NCBI GenBank assembly: GCA_015519985.1
Contig: WIAN01000119.1
Coordinates: 1 to 10,198, forward strand
Direction of reading: 5' to 3'
Length of the DNA stretch: 10,198 nucleotides
DNA from: Candidatus Woesearchaeota archaeon
GTDB taxonomy: Archaea > Nanobdellota > Nanobdellia > Woesearchaeales > WAPJ01
The notes under the pieces were generated by a model. The model was given only the letters and a program-made list of their open reading frames with translations, had not been told where the DNA came from and did no database searches. Positions 7,052-10,198 of this stretch are shown here, in pieces (the stretch's first letter is position 1; each line of letters opens with the position of its first letter). Position numbers and translations under genes: made by a program.

Positions 7052-7059
7052 TTTAAATA
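7052..7059 (+). promoter_or_regulatory. TATA box of the DUF3800 gene
   Basis: TTTAAATA, followed by TAAAAC, is centred 26-27 bases before the ATG at 7082. It is divergent from the box at 7002-7009 and predicts a leaderless mRNA. Confidence 0.6.
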
Positions 7060-7081
7060 TAAAACAAAAAACCAGAATAAA

Positions 7082-7744
7082 ATGGTTTATATCATTATTG
7101 ATGAATCCGGCGATTTAGGTTTTAGTAATAAAGGAAGTAAATATTTTATAATTTCTGCAATAGTTGTTAATGATGATAAAACTTATAATAAACTTAATAG
7201 AATTCCAAAAAAAGTCAGACAGAGAAAGATGAAAAAGAGTTTGAAAAAATCTTCAGAGTTAAAATTTTCAAATTCTTCTCTTTTGATTAGAGAACAGTTT
7301 TTAGAAAGAGCAGCAAAATTACCTATAAAAATTTATGTTGTTGTTGTAAAAAAAGAAACTGTTCCGGAAGATCTTAAGATCAATATATTTGTTTTGTATA
7401 ATTATTTATTTAAACTTCTTTTAGAGAAAATTTTTAAAAGTATCCCTAAAAAGAGTAAAATAAAAATTTGTTTAGATAAATTTATGTCTTCAAAACAAAG
7501 AGCCTTTTTTGAAAATTATATACGCACAACTTTTTTTGACTTTTTTCAAACTTTATCTGACATTGTTATTGTCCACGAGTTATCTTATAATAAGCCTGTT
7601 TTACAAGTTGCAGATTTTGTTTGTGGTGCTTTTGGTTACAAATATAATACTCTTGATCTAAAAGATGGTTGTGAATATTATATTAACATAATAAAAGAAA
7701 AAATTGAAATTGAATTAATAAATATATTTAAGAAAAAGAGATAA
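7082..7744 (+). CDS. DUF3800 protein (RNase H-like fold, putative nuclease)
   Basis: A 220-residue protein with the DUF3800 signature. IIIDESGDLGF at residues 4-14 gives the first acidic pair (Asp7, Glu8), SSELKF at 57-62 the middle Glu, KICLDKF at 128-134 gives Asp132, and LQVADFVCGAFGYKYN at 174-189 gives Asp178 in the usual C-terminal position. The spacing suits an RNase H-like two-metal nuclease core, and DUF3800 proteins are often found in phage, plasmid and defence neighbourhoods; the activity of this one is unknown. Residues 40-56 are strongly basic, a possible nucleic-acid contact. Codon use differs from its neighbours: TCC GGC, CCG, CTT AAG ATC, CGC and GTC CAC GAG occur here, whereas flanking genes strongly favour A/T third bases. 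The next element downstream is the GC-rich hairpin block at 7752-7821. Confidence 0.85.
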   Translation: MVYIIIDESGDLGFSNKGSKYFIISAIVVNDDKTYNKLNRIPKKVRQRKMKKSLKKSSELKFSNSSLLIREQFLERAAKLPIKIYVVVVKKETVPEDLKINIFVLYNYLFKLLLEKIFKSIPKKSKIKICLDKFMSSKQRAFFENYIRTTFFDFFQTLSDIVIVHELSYNKPVLQVADFVCGAFGYKYNTLDLKDGCEYYINIIKEKIEIELINIFKKKR

Positions 7745-7753
7745 AAAGTAAAA
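7743..7753 (-). terminator. T-rich 3' end of the candidate RNA
   Basis: On the minus strand TTTTACTTTTT directly follows the 3' strand of the basal stem, as expected for an archaeal oligo-T terminator. It overlaps the stop codon of the DUF3800 gene. Confidence 0.4.
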
Positions 7754-7821
7754 GCGAACCACACCTACTTGTCCTGAGCTCAATCCTGAGCCGTCATCCT
7801 TTCGGTGCGCCTTACTCGCTT
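7752..7821 (-). ncRNA. Candidate structured RNA, GC-rich hairpin, unknown family
   Basis: A GC-rich island: 38 of 66 bases at 7754-7819 are G or C in a very AT-rich region, with no open frame. On the minus strand it folds into one long hairpin. P1 is AAGCGAGU (7821-7814) with GUUCGCUU (7759-7752), 8 bp. A 4-base bulge AAGG follows, then P2, CGCACC (7809-7804) with GGUGUG (7765-7760), 6 bp. An 11 x 11 internal loop separates this from P3, GGCUCA (7792-7787) with UGAGCU (7782-7777), 6 bp, capped by GGAU. Four pairs are G-U; on the plus strand all four become A-C mismatches, so the minus strand is the likelier transcript. A TATA box at 7853-7860 would start it near 7830 and a T-rich stretch ends it, giving about 85-90 bases. 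No tRNA, SRP, RNase P or C/D-box signature was seen. Confidence 0.5.
7772..7791. repeat. Direct repeat TCCTGAGC x2 inside the RNA element
   Basis: TCCTGAGC occurs at 7772-7779 and 7784-7791 (12-base period). Between them lies the 8-base palindrome TGAGCTCA (7775-7782). The repeat gives the apical hairpin a possible alternative pairing or a self-dimerising loop. Confidence 0.8.
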
Positions 7822-7850
7822 AACTGTTATGTATAAAAGTATATTTTGTG

Positions 7851-7883
7851 TGTTTATAAATATTTTGAATTTATTTATAAACA
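7851..7883. repeat. Perfect 12-base inverted repeat containing two TATA boxes
   Basis: TGTTTATAAATA (7851-7862) and TATTTATAAACA (7872-7883) are exact inverse complements separated by 9 bases (7863-7871). Each arm holds TTTATAAA. On the plus strand it is followed, after seven bases, by nine T (7890-7898), so it could also act as a terminator hairpin for the DUF3800 transcript. Confidence 0.75.
7853..7860 (-). promoter_or_regulatory. Candidate TATA box of the hairpin RNA
   Basis: TTTATAAA. With the 26-27 base spacing used across this window, minus-strand transcription would start near 7830, nine bases ahead of the basal stem. A second identical box at 7874-7881 would start near 7851. Confidence 0.35.
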
Positions 7884-7897
7884 TTATTGTTTTTTTT

Positions 7898-8650
7898 TCA
7901 TTCTATTTTAAATCCTTCATATTCTGTTATTAAAAAATACCATAATGCTATTGTGATTATTAATCCTGCTGTTAATGAAAACCAAATGTTAGGATGTATT
8001 ATTAAAAGAATTGTTATTATTGAATATCCTAATAGTAATCCCCAATTGCTTATACTGTATAAAAAAGCATAAAAACCAGTGTTTTTAGGTAAAGGTATTA
8101 TTGTGCTTATTGCTGTAAATGCATTAGCAGCCATTATTCCATTAACTAAAATATTGTTAAAACCAAAAAAGATTTTTAACAATAATATTATTATTAAATT
8201 CCCTGTTATTCCTGCAAATGCTATTTTACTATAATCTTTAAAAGCAATATCGTATTTGAAAACTCCTACTCTTTTAAATCGTATTTTTTTCAAACTAAAA
8301 TCTGGTGTGAATGTTAAAGGTATAAAACCGTAAGATAATATTCCTAAAAGTATTGTTATAAAAAACTTCCAAGGATTAAATTTTACAATTGCTTTTAATC
8401 CTCTTGCTAATGCATATGCTTTTTGAAAAAAAACATTAATATAAACTGCTATTAATACAGAGAATAATGAGAATAATAAAATGTAAATACTATAAGTTCT
8501 TTCAGGGTTTAAATCTCTATAAAAATAGTAGTCTGAAAAACCAAATATTAATCCTCCTATTATAATATAAGATAATATTATTTTGTTTTCTTCAAAATTT
8601 GGCATACTATATTTTTCAAAATCTTTTAAAAAAGCTATAAAATTTTTCAT
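7898..8650 (-). CDS. Site-2-protease (M50)-like membrane protein, apparently inactive
   Basis: A 250-residue polytopic membrane protein with about six spans (near 25-40, 53-75, 95-113, 143-162, 170-186 and 203-241, the last probably two). Its layout follows the M50 core. The helix where active enzymes have HExxH reads FFQKAYALARGLKAIVKF at 74-91, so H-E-x-x-H is replaced by F-Q-K-A-Y (75-79) while the following A-x-x-x-G pattern remains. AFAGITGNLIIILL at 144-157 matches the conserved 'AlAGPltN' helix. IIPLPKNTG at 184-192 sits where active enzymes have the N-x-x-P...DG motif, with Asn190 in place of Asp. All three zinc ligands are therefore lost. The homology call is by motif layout only. 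It may bind rather than cut membrane clients. Own TATA box; stop is TGA. Confidence 0.6.
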   Translation of the reverse strand: MKNFIAFLKDFEKYSMPNFEENKIILSYIIIGGLIFGFSDYYFYRDLNPERTYSIYILLFSLFSVLIAVYINVFFQKAYALARGLKAIVKFNPWKFFITILLGILSYGFIPLTFTPDFSLKKIRFKRVGVFKYDIAFKDYSKIAFAGITGNLIIILLLKIFFGFNNILVNGIMAANAFTAISTIIPLPKNTGFYAFLYSISNWGLLLGYSIITILLIIHPNIWFSLTAGLIITIALWYFLITEYEGFKIE

Positions 8651-8672
8651 GTTAAAATTTAACTTTTTTTAC

Positions 8673-8680
8673 TTTATAAA
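8673..8680 (-). promoter_or_regulatory. TATA box of the M50-like gene
   Basis: TTTATAAA is centred 26-27 bases before the ATG at 8650, within the 43-base gap after the coiled-coil gene. It predicts a leaderless mRNA. Confidence 0.65.
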
Positions 8681-8693
8681 AGTTTTTGTTTAA

Positions 8694-10151
8694 CTATTTT
8701 ATTTTTGAATTAGGATCGTCTTCTGTTAATGCATAATTTAAACTTTCAAAAGCTAATTTTAAAGCATAATCGTTTTCAAAACCAAGACTTTCATAAGCTT
8801 TATATTTTAAATTTATCTTTACATATTTTTCTGTTTTCCTATCTGTTCTTGTAGAATAATATATTCCTACAGCATTTCCTTCATTAACTATTTTTGTATG
8901 TCCTCCTAAATATGTGAATTCTGCTATGCTTTTATACTTTGAAAATATTTCTGCTAGACTAAAAGATGCTTCACTGTAAGCTTCTAAAAACAGACTTTTA
9001 TATTTTTCAACTTGTTTTTTTAAATCTTCTATTGTTGTTATTTTTTCTTCTAATTTTTCTGATAATTCTTTATTGCTTTTATTTAAATAAGATATTTTTT
9101 CTTCTAAACTTTGTATTCTACTTTGATATTCTGCTTGCGTTTTTGTTTGTGTTTCAGAATTTGTTTTTAAAAATTCTACTTTTTCTTTTAAACTTTCATT
9201 TTCTTCTCTTAATAATTGTATTCTTCTCTCATAATCTTGTGATAACGTTTTTATTTTTCTATATTGTTGAGAATAACTTTCTAACTGTTCTTCTAAACTT
9301 TTTACTTTTCTTTCTAAACTTTCTTTTTGTTTTAATAAAGAAATGTATTCTGTTGTTTTTGTAACATCTATGCTTTTATTTTGATTTGCTTTTAAACTTT
9401 TATTCTGTCTTTCTAAAAAATGATTTTGTTCTTCTAATTTTTTTATTTTTGCTTCTAAACTTTTTTCATAACTTTTCAACTTTTTATTTTCATAAAATAA
9501 ACTTTTATTTTGTTTTAAAACAGTATTATATTCTTCTTCTAAACTTTTATAACTTTTTTCTAAAGATAATATTTGAGAAGTTAGTCTGTTAATTTCTTCA
9601 TTTAAAAGTTCATTTTGTTCTTCTAAAGAATTGTTTTCAGATTCTAAATTACTTTTTTTTGTTGTTAAACTATTGTTTTGTTCTTCTAATGTTTTTACTC
9701 TTGCTTCTAAACTTTTATTTTGTTCTAACAAATCTTGTTCTTTTAAAGAATTGCTTTTTAATTCTTCTTCTTTTTCTCTGTAATGTTCAACTTCTTTTTT
9801 TAAAGAAGAATATTTTTCTCCGAGTAAAGAAATAGAAGTTTGAAATTTTTTCATTTTTTCTTCTAAACTTTCTTTTTGTCTTTCTAAAGAAGAATTTTGT
9901 TTTTGCAATTGTGCGATTGTGGAAGTGTAGTGTTGTATAACATTATCTTTTTTAACATTATAAGCATAACTTCCAAAACTTAAAGAAGAAAATATTATTA
10001 TAGAATAGAATAATGTGTTTAAATTTAAAAAACTTAAATTTTTTTTTAACCTTATAATTTTTTCTTCTCTTTCTAATCTTTTTCTTTCTCTTTCAGAATG
10101 TTTTCTTAATTCTCTTATAATTTCGTCATCATAAAAACCTTTCATTGGCAT
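8694..10151 (-). CDS. Membrane-anchored long coiled-coil protein with a small C-terminal domain
   Basis: A 485-residue protein of unknown function. Residues 1-38 are highly charged and basic (RKHSERERKRLEREEK, RLKK), then one membrane span at about 42-64. By the positive-inside rule the N-terminus is cytosolic and the rest lies outside. Residues 70-388 are a near-continuous coiled coil rich in S-L-E and E-Q-N-x-S-L-E units. From Leu148 to Leu253 a Leu recurs every seventh residue for 16 heptads, with Val only at 211; the other core position is often Asn (145, 159, 173, 180, 215, 222, 243, 250). Residues 389-485 look globular (alpha/beta), with FTYLGGHTKIVNEGNAVGIYY in two parts near 412-432; I do not recognise this domain. 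The TATA box favours the first ATG (10151) over Met3. A stalk or tether is the simplest reading. Confidence 0.8.
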   Translation of the reverse strand: MPMKGFYDDEIIRELRKHSERERKRLEREEKIIRLKKNLSFLNLNTLFYSIIIFSSLSFGSYAYNVKKDNVIQHYTSTIAQLQKQNSSLERQKESLEEKMKKFQTSISLLGEKYSSLKKEVEHYREKEEELKSNSLKEQDLLEQNKSLEARVKTLEEQNNSLTTKKSNLESENNSLEEQNELLNEEINRLTSQILSLEKSYKSLEEEYNTVLKQNKSLFYENKKLKSYEKSLEAKIKKLEEQNHFLERQNKSLKANQNKSIDVTKTTEYISLLKQKESLERKVKSLEEQLESYSQQYRKIKTLSQDYERRIQLLREENESLKEKVEFLKTNSETQTKTQAEYQSRIQSLEEKISYLNKSNKELSEKLEEKITTIEDLKKQVEKYKSLFLEAYSEASFSLAEIFSKYKSIAEFTYLGGHTKIVNEGNAVGIYYSTRTDRKTEKYVKINLKYKAYESLGFENDYALKLAFESLNYALTEDDPNSKIK

Positions 10152-10173
10152 AGAATAAATGTTAAATTTAAAA

Positions 10174-10181
10174 TTTATAAA
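10174..10181 (-). promoter_or_regulatory. TATA box of the coiled-coil protein gene
   Basis: TTTATAAA, inside a longer AT-only stretch (10162-10190), is centred 26-27 bases before the ATG at 10151, predicting a leaderless mRNA. Nothing else is visible to the window end. Confidence 0.55.
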
Positions 10182-10198
10182 TTTAAATTTGAAATTTA

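Noticed and set aside
7752..7821. Assignment of the GC-rich element to tRNA, C/D-box sRNA, H/ACA RNA or glycine riboswitch
   Set aside because: No cloverleaf or T-loop. CTGA occurs twice on the plus strand, but there is no RTGATGA box C. A loop-to-tail distance of about 16 bases resembles H/ACA, but the tail reads ACU, not ANA, and there is no K-turn. CCGAAAGG and CUCAGGACAAG only loosely recall the glycine riboswitch, and no gene follows in the right direction.
7752..7821. Plus-strand reading of the same element as the RNA
   Set aside because: On the plus strand four stem positions become A-C mismatches and the basal stem shrinks to its outer pairs; still possible as a DUF3800 3' UTR element, but less likely.
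7887..8072. Plus-strand open frame opposite the end of the M50-like gene
   Set aside because: Short, antisense to a convincing membrane protein frame, with no recognisable protein pattern.
8966..9592. Leu/Phe-rich open frames opposite the coiled-coil gene
   Set aside because: They are the complement of Lys/Glu/Ser codons in the coiled coil, which read as Phe/Leu on the other strand; no promoter at the standard distance was seen.

Overview
The window is very A+T-rich (by eye about three quarters A+T), densely coded and looks archaeal. Archaeal-type TATA boxes (TTTATAAA and close variants) stand about 26-28 bases upstream of almost every start codon. No bacterial -35/-10 pairs are apparent, and Shine-Dalgarno sites are nearly absent. 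An endonuclease IV, a COG1361-like surface protein with many N-glycosylation sequons and a site-2-protease-like membrane protein fit a small-genome archaeon, most likely of the DPANN group (Woesearchaeota/Pacearchaeota/Nanoarchaeota-like). That placement is inference; there is no rRNA or other marker here.

Layout. 1-1092 (-): the N-terminal 364 codons of a Kef-type (CPA2) cation/proton antiporter, cut by the window edge. 1253-1717 (+): a PrxQ/Bcp peroxiredoxin whose 3' end overlaps the tail of a COG1926 phosphoribosyltransferase (1684-2370, -). 2417-3058 (-): a nucleoside 2-deoxyribosyltransferase-like protein. 3151-3993 (+): endonuclease IV. 4012-4746 (-): a small ferredoxin-NAD(P)H reductase-like flavoprotein. 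4794-6674 (-): a large secreted, probably glycosylated surface protein, followed by an 89-residue membrane protein (6710-6979, -). 7082-7744 (+): a DUF3800 protein. 7745-7897: a convergent gap holding a GC-rich block that folds as a hairpin RNA on the minus strand, and a perfect AT-rich inverted repeat. 7898-8650 (-): a site-2-protease-like membrane protein without its catalytic residues. 8694-10151 (-): a membrane-anchored long coiled-coil protein.

How the genes relate. There is no obvious operon: each gene, even in same-strand runs, has its own TATA box, and predicted transcripts start at or within a base or two of the ATG. Loose themes are nucleotide salvage (COG1926 phosphoribosyltransferase beside the deoxyribosyltransferase-like gene), oxidative and DNA damage (peroxiredoxin, endonuclease IV, flavin reductase) and the cell envelope (antiporter, surface protein, three further membrane proteins).

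The best candidate for something undescribed is the unit at 7082-7897. A DUF3800 protein (RNase H-like fold family) with codon use unlike its neighbours lies tail-to-tail with a compact GC-rich RNA element that has a candidate TATA box and a T-rich 3' end.
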